The notes beneath the pieces are model-generated. The model made no database searches, was not told the DNA's origin, and saw only the letters and a list, made by a program, of their open reading frames with translations. The position numbers and the translations under genes are program-made. From NCBI GenBank assembly GCA_008360955.1, contig LUCM01010086.1, positions 1 to 64,000 on the forward strand: DNA of 64,000 nt, read 5' to 3'. Source of the DNA: Fasciolopsis buskii. Taxonomy: Eukaryota; Platyhelminthes; Trematoda; Plagiorchiida; Fasciolidae. Below are positions 22,561 through 36,200 of this stretch, piece after piece (positions within the stretch are counted from its first letter, which is position 1; each line of letters begins with the position of its first letter).

Positions 22561-25070
22561 GATTTAATTGGGAGTTATTTGCTTATCAATATTTTCGGAC
22601 ACAACCCTAACATGAGGTGAAATCGGGTTTGAATTTGCGGGATTATGGATGGAAAATTTTGCGTAAACGGCTTATTGGAGGCTGAAGAATCGTACATTTG
22701 AAATTCAGATATTTGCTTTCGAACGATTAATTTAGCAATTAATTGATTGCATATTTTGGGACACGAAAGGCATGAGTTGAATAACTGTGGTTGAATTTCC
22801 TTGAATTCGTAGGACTTCGTCTGCGATAATGTAAACGAGGGGCTGAGCAACCACAGCTTGGTACTGGGCTAATGGCGATAGAACGAAATGTTTATGAGTT
22901 AGTTGGTGATCAGTATTTTCGGACACGAACATGATAGGATGAAAAGTTGTGTTTAAATGTGCGGGAATATGGAGGGAATATTTTGCGTAAACAGCGTACG
23001 GGAGGCTGAGAAAAACGCGCGTTTGGAATTTAAATATTGGCGATAATACGAACGGTTTAGGGGTTATTTCGTGATCAATTTATTCAGACACTGACTTGAC
23101 AGGAAGATAAATTGGGTTTAAATTTGAGACAATATGGAAGGAATATTTTGCGTAAATGGCCTATGGGTGTCTGAGAAAAAATACATTTGCAAGTGAGATA
23201 GTGACGTCATGAAGATTAGTTTGTGAATTATTTGCTGAATAACATTTTTGGACACGAACTTGAAAGAATGAAAATCACGTTTGAATTTGCAGAAATATGG
23301 AGATATCGGCAATAGGAATAATGGCTTAGGAGTCATCATGTGGTGAATAATTTTGGACACGAACATGACAGGATGAGAAATTGCGTTCAAATTTGCGGGA
23401 ATATGGAGAGAATATTTTGCGTAAATGGCGTATGGGTGTCTGAGAAACCGTACTTTTGCAATTGAGATATGAGCAATCGGAGTGGTCCTTTTGGATTTAG
23501 ATGATTTTAGGACACGAACTAGACTGAATGATAAATTGGTTTTAAATTTGTGAGAATAACGAGTAAATGATGCCTGCAGAGGGCATATCGTTTGCTGAGA
23601 ACCTGTGTCATTGAGATACTAACGATACGACGATTAATTTACGAGTTAAGACGTGATCCTCGTTTTTGGACAAGAACCTTATATGACGATATATTTAGGT
23701 GAAATTTGAAGGAATATCAATGAATGGTTTGTGTAAACGGCATATGAGAATTTAAGAAAACGTTTGCATCTATTTATTCTCGACGGAACGAATGTTTATG
23801 AAATTATCTGATGATTAATATTTTTGGACACGAACCCAGCATGATGAGGAATTTGGTTTAAATATGCGGGAATAACTATGAAGCGCTTTTGTAAATGGCG
23901 TATGGCAGACTGGGAGAACCTTTCTCTTTGAATATAATCAATGGGAAGGATAGTTTTGGAGTTAGTCGTTGAATAATATTTTTGCACATGAACCTGAAAA
24001 TATCATAGATTGCGTTTTGTTTTAGGTTAACTTCTAGAGATTTTTCATAGAAACGGCGTACGGGATGCAGATCGTATTTAAAGATTTTAGATATTATCGA
24101 CTGGAATAGTATTTCAGGAGTTAGTTGGAGACCAATATTTTCGGACACATACCAGAGAGGACGATAAATTTAGTTTATATTTGAGGGAATAACGATGAAT
24201 TGATCCGTGTGATCGGCGTATGGATGGCTGAGAAAACGTTTGAAATTGGATATTTACTATGGGACTAATGTTTAAGCAATTATTCGGTGACCAATATTTT
24301 TGGACACGAACCCGACAAGAAGCGAAATTAGGCTGAAATCTGAGGGATTATGGATGAATTCTTTTGTGTGCTGCGCCACTGGGAGGCTGAGAAAACGTTG
24401 GAACGAATATTTAAGATTTTGTTGGTGATTAATATTTTTGGATACGGTCCTGAAAGGATGATAAATTGAGTTTAAATTTCCGGGAATACTGAGGTAATTA
24501 TTTGTGAAAATCGCGCATGCGTTCCGGAGAAAACATTTGCATTTGAGTTATTCTCGATAGCACTAGATGTCCGTTGATGAAAAATTTATTCGCACACGAA
24601 CATTACCGAATAATAATTTTGGTTTAAATTTGAGGGAAATAATAACGGTATCCGCAAATTTTAGCCAGCTTATTCGTATGCAATTAAGGTTTTGCCGATA
24701 GGGCGAAAGATTCGTGAGTTTGGGTTGATCAATAGTTTCTGACAAGAACCTTACTGAATGATGAATATGATTTACGTTTGACGGTACAGGGAGAAAATCT
24801 TTTGTGCAAACTTCATAAGGGATGCTGAGAATACGTTGCAATTGAGCTGTTGACTATTGGACAGATAGTTCGGGATTTAGTTGGTGAATAATATTTTCGG
24901 ACACGAACCTGAGAGGATGATAATAAGGGTTTTAATTTTGCAGCAATCGGGAGAAAATATTTGGTGTAAACGAAATATGGGAGGCTAGGAATACGTTTGC
25001 AACTGAGATATTCGCGATAGGAAGAATATTTTCGAACACGAACCTGACAGAATGATAATTTGATTTTTAA
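22560..25070 (-). repeat. Inverted satellite subfamily with 160-bp monomer
   Basis: The motif 'ttttcggacacgaacctgac' or close variants recurs near 22,598, 22,759, 22,921, 23,086, 23,250, 23,355, 23,510, 23,668, 23,826, 23,978, 24,143, 24,302, 24,438, 24,593, 24,739, 24,899 and 25,033, a period of about 158-162 bp with a few shortened units. The monomer retains the family landmarks 'gtttgcaattgagatattggcgata' and 'gaatagtttaggagttagt'. It also contains a segment, 'ggacacgaa...gataaattgggtttaaattt', that is absent from the 130-bp monomers. It is therefore a longer derived subfamily. Confidence 0.85.
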
Positions 25071-25074
25071 TTCC

Positions 25075-25975
25075 TATACCATGGTTCCTATCGCCAGTGT
25101 GTATCTCAACCTCAAACCTTTTTTTCGGACGCGCTTACCCCTTTTAGACAAAGCAGTTCTTAACTTTACGCAAACAACTTGTTCGCTCCGAATATAATTA
25201 TTTTATGTTTCTTCTGCGTTCGATCCTAATTATTGAATAGTGACTAGTCAACTTTGGGTCAGATCGCCATTATCTATGTTTCAGCTGCAAGCCATTCACC
25301 ACCATCGCATATGCTGTTTAGAAAAAACAGTTCTTCCCAATACCCATTTAACTTGCTGGCTGAGATTTATACAAGCTTTGTCATTCTCCCAAGTCCGTGT
25401 TGCAAATATTGAAAGCTAACACTTGAACTATGGGTATTATCACCATAATGTCTTACAACTCCAAGCCCTTTCTAAGCCTCGCACAAGCCGTTTGGACAAC
25501 ACATTTCTCTCATAATCCCACCCACTTTTCTCGATCAGCGCAATACTTAATTTATCATCCTATCACATTCGAGTGGAAAATACTGAAAACTAACTCCTGG
25601 ACTATGGATCTCATTGCCATAATCTCTCTCTTCTGAAAGACCTTCCTAATTCTCGCATACGCCCCTTAGGTAAAACATTCTCTCGTATTTGCTTTTAGGC
25701 CTTCACTTAATTCATATTACCATAAAAGTGGCTCGCTCAGTTTGTAGCCTATTTCTCATCCTCTCACTTTCGAGACGAACGTATTGACAATTAACTCCTC
25801 AAATATACGTCTTATAGCCAATGACTGTATCTCCACCGAAAACATTTTCTCACCCTTGCATATGCCATTTAGACAAAACCTTTCTTTCCTAATCGCGCAC
25901 AATTGGCTCCAGGCGATTCTTTTTGCTTCTTTTGATACTAAAGAAGGAAGCTTCCGGAGTTTGGGAATCGCATAA
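25075..25975 (+). repeat. 160-bp-type satellite, orientation switched back
   Basis: From 'ggttcctatcgccagtgtgtatctcaa' onward the 160-bp subfamily reads in the plus orientation: 'actaactcctggactatgg', 'atctcattgccata', 'ctcgcacaagccgtttgg', 'tttatcatcctatcac'. The switch lies at about 25,060-25,090, next to a small palindrome 'accatggt'. Recognisable monomers fade out near 25,975. Confidence 0.75.
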
Positions 25976-28555
25976 TTTATGGAAGTGCTCCTTCCGTCTC
26001 TTTAAGACGTCCACTGCGCGTGAAACAATACGGAACTTACAGAGAAATAAAGTATTTCCAGCGGACAACAAATATCAAAATTGGATTCAGTGAATCTACA
26101 AAATGGTTGACAGCACTATTTGAAAATTCAGAAGAAAACCTCGAGTTTGCATGAAAATAAAGTTTGAAGACTAAGAATGTTTAGCCGAGAAAAATACGTG
26201 GTTGCATTTTCATATGTTTAGACATCTGAAATGATTGGAAAGGAGTTCGAGAATAAAGTAAGTAACAGCCGTCGACCACTGGTTGATATTGGAATAACTC
26301 GGAATGGAACCAGTGGCAGGTCTTCACGGACATATCTTTTTATTTTGAAATAAAGGGTTTCCTGGTCTTACTGATAATAATCCTACAGTGGGAATGTGCG
26401 AAAACTCAAGCTTCCTCTCCCAAGAATATGATGGAGAAACGAGTAGGTGTAGAACGAACCGAATACAAGCTGGGAAAGTGAGATGTGACTTTGTAGAACT
26501 CAGACAAATAAAGTAAGTATTGTTCCTGTCCTTGACCGACTATCTTTCGCATTATAACTTTCGTGAAACAAATTCGTATCTTTCCGGCATCTTTACACTC
26601 GAGAAAGTTTATATTTGATTCTCATTTCCAATATAGGTCATAGGTGGATTATGCTCTTCATCAGAACGAAGGTGTTCAGGTGCTCCTTTCAATGAGGGAT
26701 TCGTGTTTAATTTTTCAAGCCATATTTTAACTGAATTTAGTATTCAAAAAGCACGTCTAACGAGTGCCTCAGAAGCATTTTCTCATGTTATTTAAAAAAT
26801 TTAATTTGTTCTTAAGAATGCGGTTCCCCAAACAACCGTGAACCACAGTTTAGATTGAACAGGAGGTTTGTTATTCGGAGTACGGGCTTGTCAGTAGTAC
26901 AGACAGAATCCGTCATCAGCTTTTATTTGCAAGCAGTCTACTTCCTGTAGATGTGTCTTATTAATCTTCCGATTATATGTAAATTTATTTCTAATTCGCA
27001 GAGCTTATTTCATTCCAAATAAGTTGATGTACGAAATAGTGAGCAAATAGAGAGGCAATTCGTGTGCATGAAGATCCCCCCCTACCCGAAAAAAAAGAAA
27101 TCAAAAGCCTTCCAATCCTCTCCACTTCTGCCATGCTTCAAAATTTCTCGTCAACTTTCTGACCGATTTTCACGCTCAGCTCTTGGTCGAATTTTTATCA
27201 TGCTCTTTTTGGGATTAGCAAGCGGGGAGTAAACCGTCACATTTTTTCTCTAACATTTATTTAGTTCTGATTCAGTTCTTGATCCAGTAGAGAATACTCC
27301 AGCTTTATAAAATGTATTCATTATGAGGAAAACTGTGATCGTATTTCCTTATACTATCAAATATTGTAGTTGGACGTTCACAAATACTGCTTGTTCGTAA
27401 AGTGTGGTGTCAAACGAATAAGACGGACCAGTTAAATCCACGAAGCAATTGCCGAATAAATGGGGATTTCCACTAGATTTATTTCTGTATCACGGTTATT
27501 TTCATTCCAAACCTTTCATTTCTTTTGGCCTGCCCATCTCTTATTAACTTTGTATGATGGCTGAGGTTGTGAATAAATTATATCCCGAGTTTCGCGGAAG
27601 AACTCTCACAAATTTCGCAAATCCAACTGGAAATACAGCACTAAATCTTGGTACAAATAATTTTTGATGTTGTCGGACTGGGGTCTTCCCAGTTGTAATG
27701 TGCCTCATAATCCGGACTGGGCTGTTTTGACGGTCTCAGTGCACATTGAGGTAAACCTATGACTTGAAGAGAGCATGTTGTAGATTGAATCGGCCCGTGT
27801 AGACTTTTTGAGTCCGTAACGAGACCCGCAAACCCCGACAAGATTTCGTCAACAGCTGCAGCGTTAGAGAAAAAAATTTTGACGAATTTCAGAAACAATC
27901 AAAGATTGGTAAACGAAAAAGATCGGCTATTTACAGATGACGAGAATTGGCCAAACGATGAAAACCCTGCAGCGAAACAGCCTTGTCCACTGTCGGGAAT
28001 TAACATAAGCTGATTCGTGCGTCCAGTACTCTTCATTTCAGCACACAAGATATGTATGTCCAAAACATGAAGGGAAATAACAGTTCTGCTACTTTTAGGC
28101 CTTGCAACGTTTTCCACAGGTTCCTCGCATCGACATTCAATTCCTCGTTTTTCTCGAGACATTTGGCCTGCACTTTTCTGTCTTTGTTCATTTATTACAG
28201 TAGTTGGCATCTAAGCGCCTGTAATCCAGTCATAATTTAACGAAACCTGATGTCATTTTCGGTGGTGTGGGAACCCGGGGCTGATTTGTTTTTCTGAGGC
28301 AAAAGGTTTGGTACTGGATGCATTTTACCTGCTTCAATTAGACTAGTAATATCAAAATGCAGTTCAGTATCTTGGATACTTCTCAGTGAAGGTGTTGGGT
28401 TCACAGTTCGTTAATTTGGGAAGCGCCAGCTTGACCGCTGCCGTTCTAAAGGAGTGCATACTTTACCACATCACCAATGATAAGCATAAGATAACTGATA
28501 AACAGGGCCAATGTTCACATTCATTATGAGTTCTTATTTTCAATTCAGTTCAGTT
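25976..28555. other. Unique-looking AT-rich sequence, no supported gene
   Basis: No satellite landmark or mobile-element domain was recognised. Minus ORFs 28,210-27,899 and 27,898-27,641 abut, but they show no known domain and no clear splice sites. A short 'ttcagttcagttcatt' direct repeat occurs at about 28,540-28,560. Confidence 0.5.
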
Positions 28556-30599
28556 CATTGTATACAACTGGCAGGCTTGCAACAGCGTGCTATGGTTTTC
28601 GTTGCTGCCTCAATGCATCATCATCTAATACAGAAAAGAAGAATCTGAAATAATGAAAGTTAGACTACAATACAATAAGTCGAAGAACTAAACATAAAAG
28701 CAGACTTCTCAAATACAAGAACGCCAATGACTGCCGCACTGGACCATATCACTTATTGTCTCCAATAATTGATAGCGATTTATCAGAACCATCTGAATGA
28801 CAATATTATAAAGAAATTGTGAAAGGCGCAAGCTTAGAACAACACCATATCTCGTGGAGAACTCAGGCGGAATTGTGACTGTAAGACTTGCAGGTAGAAA
28901 GACTACCCACGATAGTCAAAATGTTGGCGCATTACATCTACCAACAACGCTGTGTTATTATATCACTCACAGNGTGTAGGCCTCTCTATAATATCTGTGT
29001 GCGCCCTCTTACTGGCTGTGATACATTTCTGTCATCCCTATTTCGTTGTTTTGTTGTCAGATATTTGGTTCGATTATGTTTTTCGTTTGACGGTACAATC
29101 GCTCGGAATTACTTTTTTTCGAAAACCGTATCGTTTCCCAACATCGACCGAGACCACACATTGCCACACCTAAGCCCCTATTTATGCGGACCCAAGGGAG
29201 GCACTCGTGCTGGCTGGCGGGCAGCTCTTAAATGCACCCTCCCAACCAAGACGTCTATTCCAGCATTGCTGAGTACCAAAATGCGCACTCTGTTTATGAA
29301 TACGTCAGATCTTTCCCTCACACCTCAATCACCAATTCATGTTCACACTTGTTTCATCTGCATATAAAAATTGTAGCTGAGCCTGGATGTCGCCGATTCG
29401 CTCGTGTCGACAGACAGCTTCAGATTCCATCGGCAGACTGGAGGCGGTGTTTCGACATACATAGACTCCTTTTGGTGTGATAAGTCCGGGGTTGTTTATA
29501 AGTACTCACTAATCGGCATTGGTCGTCTCGTGACACAGTTTCATCGCGGTACATGGATTTGTTCCTTGGGATCGCTTGTTTAGACGAACGGTGAACTCCA
29601 GGCGCGGTCGCCACTTGTGCATTGCACATACATGGTCTGCTCGCACGCTCCCGTCAGGATATACTCAACCTGCTACCGCTTCCGACTGTCTTTTCCTTGT
29701 ACCGGTCAGGTGTCGGGGTTGTCCTAATTGCATGCATGAAGAGCCGAGCACGTGTGACGCTCAGTTGGGTACAACGTTCAAGGGCAGGCAAACGCAATGC
29801 GAGATGCGTGTCGAGGCATTTGGTTTTGCAAGTACTATCATAATAGATTTAAACATTACCCCTTTTAGCACGGAAAAAAATATCACATCTTCATGCAACT
29901 CTTTTCTAACATTCATTGTTCCTCTTCGTCAGGACGGTTCGCATAATATTAGTGATTTCAATCATGCATTTACCCTACCACTGACTGTTTGATTTAACTG
30001 ACCTCTGATGTTCTTCCGCCAGATGCGGATGCAATTTAGATTGGGTAATTACCTATCACCCTGATTTAATGCGTGCACCAAGTTTAAGTAGCCATTATTG
30101 TCTGCTCTTAAAGCCGAAGATATACCCTCGATCAGCTTTCCATTCCTTCAGGATAACAAATCAACTCCTCCTTAGTTTTTTGCACAAAAACCTTATTCTT
30201 TCTCAGAAATCTCTTTCATTCTGTTCTCTTTTGAACCCCTGCTCAATGACAATGTTAAATTTTCACGGAGACAGTCAACACAGTCTTTGATATCTGCTGC
30301 CGTCCCTGATAAACACTATTCTACTGAAAAGGCTGTATCTCCACCCAGAAACTGAAATCTTTAAGGGGCAAGGAGTAACTGTGCAAATCCCGTAATTACT
30401 CAATCGTGCGGTATATTTCCAGCCAAATCCTGATTGGTGACAACAGTAGATGCCTATGGTAAGGCATTCCACTCTTGTGTGGGAAAAAAGAAGCATCCGA
30501 AAACCTTTGCGGATGTCGACTGCATCAACCGTGCTCTCGTCCATTCTTCCACTTATACCTCGGTCATAGTTAGACAGGGTGATTTTACGACAGTTGCGA
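28556..30599. other. No recognised gene; contains gap N at 28,973
   Basis: The sequence around 28,950-29,870 is richer in G and C and has overlapping ORFs up to 159 codons (28,888-29,367) without a recognisable domain. It could be the decayed 5' part of the LINE whose reverse transcriptase follows at 30,600, but no endonuclease motif is visible. The single N at 28,973 is probably a scaffold gap. Confidence 0.4.
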
Positions 30600-31830
30600 G
30601 TTTTTCTAGAGAATTGCTACTCGCCCCATCGTCTTAAATTCTAATCGTCAACTGACGGAGCGTGCCAAACATAAGCGCATACTTTGTTCTGTGTATCCCG
30701 CTGACGATCCTTTTCAGTTTGCATATAAATCTAACAGGTCCACTTTGGACGCTGTCGTCTCCCTCATTCATCACATTTGTAAGTCCTTAAACGCATCAGT
30801 GATATCTGTGCGTTGCACCTTTCCAGGCTATTCGTCGGCATCTAATTCGGTCCCACGGTCTCTTTTACTTCACAAACTGGAAACATTTGGTTGTCCCAAG
30901 CCGACATTAGTCCGGCTGCCTGATTACTGTAAGAACCGAACCCAATGCACAGGAATGGACGGTAAAATATCAAAGCCGTTGATTAAAAACTCAGGTGCGC
31001 TGAAGGGTGCTATTCTTTCACCGTATTTCTTCTCTACCTACATCAGCGACTTATCAACCAGCTTCCCCTGTCATCTGTCAAAGTCTGCTGATGATGTTGT
31101 TCTCTCTTAAGCCGTTTCTAACAAGGATGATTTTCAAAGTTGTGTCCAACCACCTACCTTGCATCTGCGATTTTTCTGCACCAGCTGGTTCAAATCTCAA
31201 CATATCCAAATATTTCAAATGTCTGTTCTCTCTCTTTATCGGTCAGCCTACCCATCCGAAAAGTCTTCCATCAACTCAAAATCACTTACCAACGTTGATT
31301 CCAAGAAATATCTAGGAGTTACTATTGATAAAAGTTTGAAGTGGACTTCTCACATTTCTACAAGTGTAAAGAATCTCCTACGGTTGTCATTCCAAATCAG
31401 AAAGCTTCGAAACTACAACAAAGCACCATCTCCCGATTTGCATACCAACGTTTTTCCAATCCTTCCTCACTGATCTTCTGCTAGTTTTATAGGTTTTCTT
31501 AAAAAAGACATTCTTTGCTGGGGGCTATCAGTTATTAGCCGTGTTTTCCATACCACTAACATAGTTGTCCCTAAATATATGTGATCACAATTATTCAGCG
31601 TATGAGAAACTTGCTCACAAAATTCCCCCGGATCCCTCGCACCCTCTGTACAACAACCTTTCAACGTACCACTGTCAGATTTCAAAACGATCCGCATTCG
31701 TTCCACATTCACTCTAATCAATACCTGTAATAACTCCATTATCCCATCTTTAGTAAGAATTTTGACAAACTCTAACCGTGTTTCATCCAAATTCCTAAGC
31801 AACCTATCATAATGGGCTATGATTATTCTG
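30600..31830 (+). pseudogene. LINE reverse transcriptase, second family, degenerate
   Basis: Plus-strand translation gives 'DDPFQFAYKSNRSTLDAVVS', the QF.Y...RST.DA block of LINE reverse transcriptases, then motif A 'PGYSSASNSVPRSLL' (the catalytic Asp replaced by Gly), motif B 'LKGAILSPYFFSTYISDL' and motif C 'KSADDVVLS'. After a stop at about 31,110 the frame shifts and continues with 'KKYLGVTIDKSLKWTSHIST' (31,300-31,360) and 'LSFQIRKLRNYN', the usual downstream blocks. A C-terminal region continues with stops to about 31,830 ('IIPSLVRILT'). The family differs from the minus-strand LINE at 15-20 kb. The coding region is broken at least three times and lacks an upstream endonuclease. Confidence 0.8.
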
Positions 31831-32634
31831 AGATGGATTTTTATATTTTTGCGACGTGATGATTGTATTTTTCACCTTTCGTTTTACTTTTTACCTCTTT
31901 TATTTTTGCACTCACATTTTTGATTTAAATGCGACATCGTGCGCCATATTTTACGCTGAAGCCTATAAAGTGCGATAAAATGGGATCAACTTAAATCAAT
32001 TACCTTTTCATCCGTTAATCTGACTCAGCTGCTGACTCAGATCAACTCCCAACTGGGTGGACCAGAAAACTACCTCGTCGGGCCTCTTGCCATTGACATT
32101 CCAGGCATGATTGGATCGTTAGTTTGAGATAAGCCATCCTACAGCGCTCATTGGGTCATGGAAATCCGTAAGGCGTCACACCATGTCAAGGTAAAATCTC
32201 GTTCAGCTTTGCATCGGACGAAGCTTCCTTGGTTCTTTGTATGAGTGCGGAACGCCTGTTCCCATCTTGCACGAAGCGTCGGTGCCAGGCGGGAGTCGGC
32301 GAGCGGTGTCGGCGGCGAAACGGTGAACGCGTTATCAATGCAGCGCAACCGCATGCGTGACTAAACCACTCAGTTATCTGGGTTTGCCTGGTTTAAAAAT
32401 GTTTGGCACGAAATGATTCACGATTTGAATGAAAATATTAGTAAATTTGGGAACGGATGTGGAAACGTCCGATATAAAACCACAGTCATCCCAATGCAAA
32501 GGAACCGTCCCACCTGACTGAATGGTGACATCAAACTATGTGCCTTGAAGAGAGTGGCGGTGCTGGTGTAATAATACAGTAGTCCGATAAGCCTGGGCGG
32601 GGAAGAATAAAAGTAATCGAATAAATTAAGGGGT
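31831..32634. other. Probable LINE 3' sequence, then unassigned
   Basis: About 200 bp of T-rich sequence follows the reverse transcriptase and may be its 3' untranslated region. Nothing recognisable was found in the remainder. Confidence 0.3.
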
Positions 32635-33274
32635 TTAAAGTGAGGATAAGACCGACAGTGCGAACACGGCCACCCGTTCCATCGCCGACGTATGGAAGAG
32701 ATCAGTTAGCTCAAATAAAATGTCCGCAAGGAGTTGTTCAGCTCCGCGCCACCTGACCGAAGGGTCATAGGAGTAAACCAACCACTGGTGGTTGTGAACG
32801 TTTAAATCTAAGATAGTCACATGAATTCTAGGGTTTTTAATAGGCAAACGTTCAGTGGTTGCAAATAGTAAATCAGAATGAAGGTCAACAATGTTGGTGG
32901 AGCGATAAGCTAAATTGAACTAATGATTGAAGGAAGGAAATTCGAGTTTTAAAAATGAGCTTAAATCCGTGGTTGGAAAGGTCAAGAATTAGGGACCGGA
33001 AAGCAGCGGAAAGATAAAACGTAGTGCAGATTGCTGCTTTAGGTACAAAAGAAGAGTAGAAAGTGTAGCTTAGTGATTCAAAAGAAATTGTATCTGATGA
33101 CTTGGAGGTGTTAATTTGGGCAAAAATTGGAGCGAGAGAATACGTAATGGGGCCAACAGAATGACTGTTGCCGTCTGGTAAGGGAATGTTGGTGAAATTG
33201 ATGTAAACTTGTAGATTTTTTGACCGCGTAATGAGAGTGCGAGGATGAATGTGCGTGTACCCGTGAATTGTCAT
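32635..33274 (-). pseudogene. Unrecognised minus-strand reading frames
   Basis: Two minus ORFs are adjacent: 33,274-32,885 (129 codons, ending 'FSLSLHQHC') and 32,847-32,635 (70 codons, with 'IHVTILDLNVHNHQWLVYSY'). Read upstream of its Met, the second frame stays open for a further 20 codons or so. The composition looks protein-like, rich in hydrophobic and aromatic residues with few low-complexity runs, but I recognise no family. A fragment of a mobile-element ORF is likely given the surroundings. A decayed single-copy gene cannot be excluded. Confidence 0.3.
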
Positions 33275-36200
33275 GATTAATTAGGGACACCTAGCGACCG
33301 TGATTCTGAGACGTCAACTGGCTAATCATAAAAGGCATTGAAAACCCGTTGTGGTGGAGAACCGGGCGACATCAGGCTCGTCTACTAGCACACTGGTAGT
33401 ACCAGCAATTCATCTAGGGCGTAATGAAGTTACATCACTCCGCACTCCGCCTCAAACGGAATATTGCTACGGCGGGCGATTGATCCGTGTAGATACAAAC
33501 GCAACGGAGATCGCCAAACTAAGCATTTTTTGTTACTGCTGTAGCCACAACTCTATCGGTTCCCTTTTTGTTTAAGTTGCTTTTCTTACGTGGTCAAACT
33601 GTACGACTTGAAAGCATCAGCTTTCACAATAAAACGTACAAAACCTCTAAACTCATATGAACTTTCACCTTTGAACGAAAGAACTGGCCCCTGTTAATTA
33701 TCAGTATTATTAATAATCGCCTGGATGACTATTGCGCTATTTAAAAATAAAACCACAAATAGTCTGTCCTTGAGTGACACCTAATGAACTCAGGATTATC
33801 TATGAGTCTCTCCGTGATTAGCAACCTGGAGGTGATTGTTTAAGTGTGCAGAGGCATTTTGCGTTAAGAAGTGTGATGCCTTAAGGCGTGCCTCCTTGAG
33901 TTCTAGTGAAACTCAATTCTGACTGATTTAATTGCGGACGGCTGTAGTATTAGTTCTCCTAGCTTATCACAATGTTCGGCTAGGTTCAGTACTTAACACC
34001 GAAATACATCTCAAAAACAAACCTTTTACTCAGCTGTCGTTTTCCGAAGTTTACGAAAAGATTGACATCATTGGGTTGCTGCTCGTGCCCCTGGTTTGCG
34101 GTCAAAAATGGGTAAAATATAATCCCAGAACAGGTGATTTGAACATGAGTAGTTCATATTCTCGTACCACGAGTTTTTATTGGCATTTGTCTTGCTGTGA
34201 CTGCTGGAAGCGTTTTTGTGCCCAATCAATTCTTGTCACGATCAGCCATCAGTAATCTGACTTATTTCATTTAATTGCTCATTCTGGGCGTACTGCTAGC
34301 AACAGGTTTTCTGCCAACGTCTGGATGCTTCTGCAATTTGAATAATTGTTGTCGCCCTTGTTGCTCTATAGAGATGGGGAAAACGGGCCTATTTTCGCGT
34401 ACGAAACTCTAAGCTAAAGAGGATGAATATGTCACTGAACCTTCAGACTGGTGTTGGTTTCGTCATCATCCGATGTAAGAAGAAGGGCAGGCAAGTACAG
34501 TGGGAGAAGTGAAACTGGTTGAAGTTCCGTGGAGATAGCGTATGATTACCAAAGATGTAAAATGATACTGCACATGAAATTCGCATGATCCAGATCAGAT
34601 GATGGAACATAATGAAGCTCTTAACCCTTTAACTGTTGTCAGTAGGTTGGATTACATCTTCAGGCGGGGGCCTGCGAGAACCCTCAACGGGATGGGTGGA
34701 TAGCGGACGGCACGGCTGAGTATCACAGTCATTGGCGATTTCTACTTAAAATATCTCTGCTTTTCTATGATTCTTTCGTTTTTTGTTTCTTGTTTTTTTC
34801 TTCACCATTACTCGCTGTTGACAGGTAGCAGAAAAGCAGAGTACAAAGGTTGTACAAATTGAAATAGCCGCATAGAAACACTTTCCAACATGCGCCTAGT
34901 CGGTCCTCAGCTGCTTTAGGTCGTTCAAGGGTTACCTGAACTGTAGGGAGAATTCTACTGGATTGCTCCTTCACAGCAACGACGTTGGACTTTATTTTCC
35001 TGTACATCCTCGATGTAGCAAGCTTGCGGGAGTGGCAACGGACCTCCGGGCTGATACAGCTGATGAACAGCGCTTGCTCACCATCGAGGTCTCTTCGTGA
35101 TGTTTCTCAGCTAGCGTCAGCAAAGTGGGGATAGTTTGAGTCTTAAAGGAATCAAGGCACGGTTTTTGTTAGCTCGCGTACATTTTCAGCGCGATGTTAA
35201 GGAGATTCAAATACACATTTATATTTGACCAGAGCTCTTAACCAGATTTCCACGCAGTACTTCAGCTGCCGTCTTACGAAAGCCGTGAGCGGCTGTAGTT
35301 TCACCTCGGTTGTACTATCAACCGCGGTCTTTGGCACGCAAAGAGGATCCCGTTTGTTTTAAGTCGCAAGATTAAGAAGCATTAAGGGAGTTGAAAGGAA
35401 ACTGTCATCCCCAGTGCTCAAAACAATGGGAGAACACTGTCATCTGCCTTTCATCCAGCGTCACGTCCGTTTGAATCGCCGGCTCTCGCCCGTCGACTAA
35501 ATTACATAGAAATGCCTCCATTATTGAGCGAGAAGACAATAGACCAATATCCTTTTAATGGGATAAATGTGCTTCATTTTCGATGATGGGCAGGCAACAT
35601 CTGTTCCGAAACAAACACACCGACTGCATAGCAGCCAGCGGGATACATGGTCGAACGTTGAGAATACCACCCTACAGCTACGGTGATATTATGGCCGTTA
35701 ACAGTGGAAGATGTGTGAAGATATCCGGTATTTGAACACCGTGTTCTTCGTAGAATTCGTAGAAAATTGTGGAGTAATTTTCTAGGTTATCGAAAGTTTA
35801 GGCAAAGGGTACTAGGTCCTAGGAATCGATCCTTCTAACAAGCGTTGAATTTGAATAGCTCAAGATCGTCGGGACACATTTTGCGCGTAGCCACAGAATA
35901 AGCACCGCTTGCACTTAACTCCAAGAAAGATCACGGTTGAAGGATGATTCGATATGGCCAGACGATGACATACCAAAAAACGTAGCTAGTGAACTGGCTC
36001 TCGTACGTGCATTGAGACAGCTGGTTAGAAATGCACGAGGTCCGACCCATCCCCACGAAACAGTTGGATGCAGTTGGTAACTTAGCTCCCTGCCAAATTC
36101 AGTGGCGTTCTCGAATTTAAAATCTTTGGCCCTCTACGCAGTTGTTCAACTTGGAATTTTGCAATCGATCTTTCACCATTTCTCGTCCTTTGTTCTGTTT

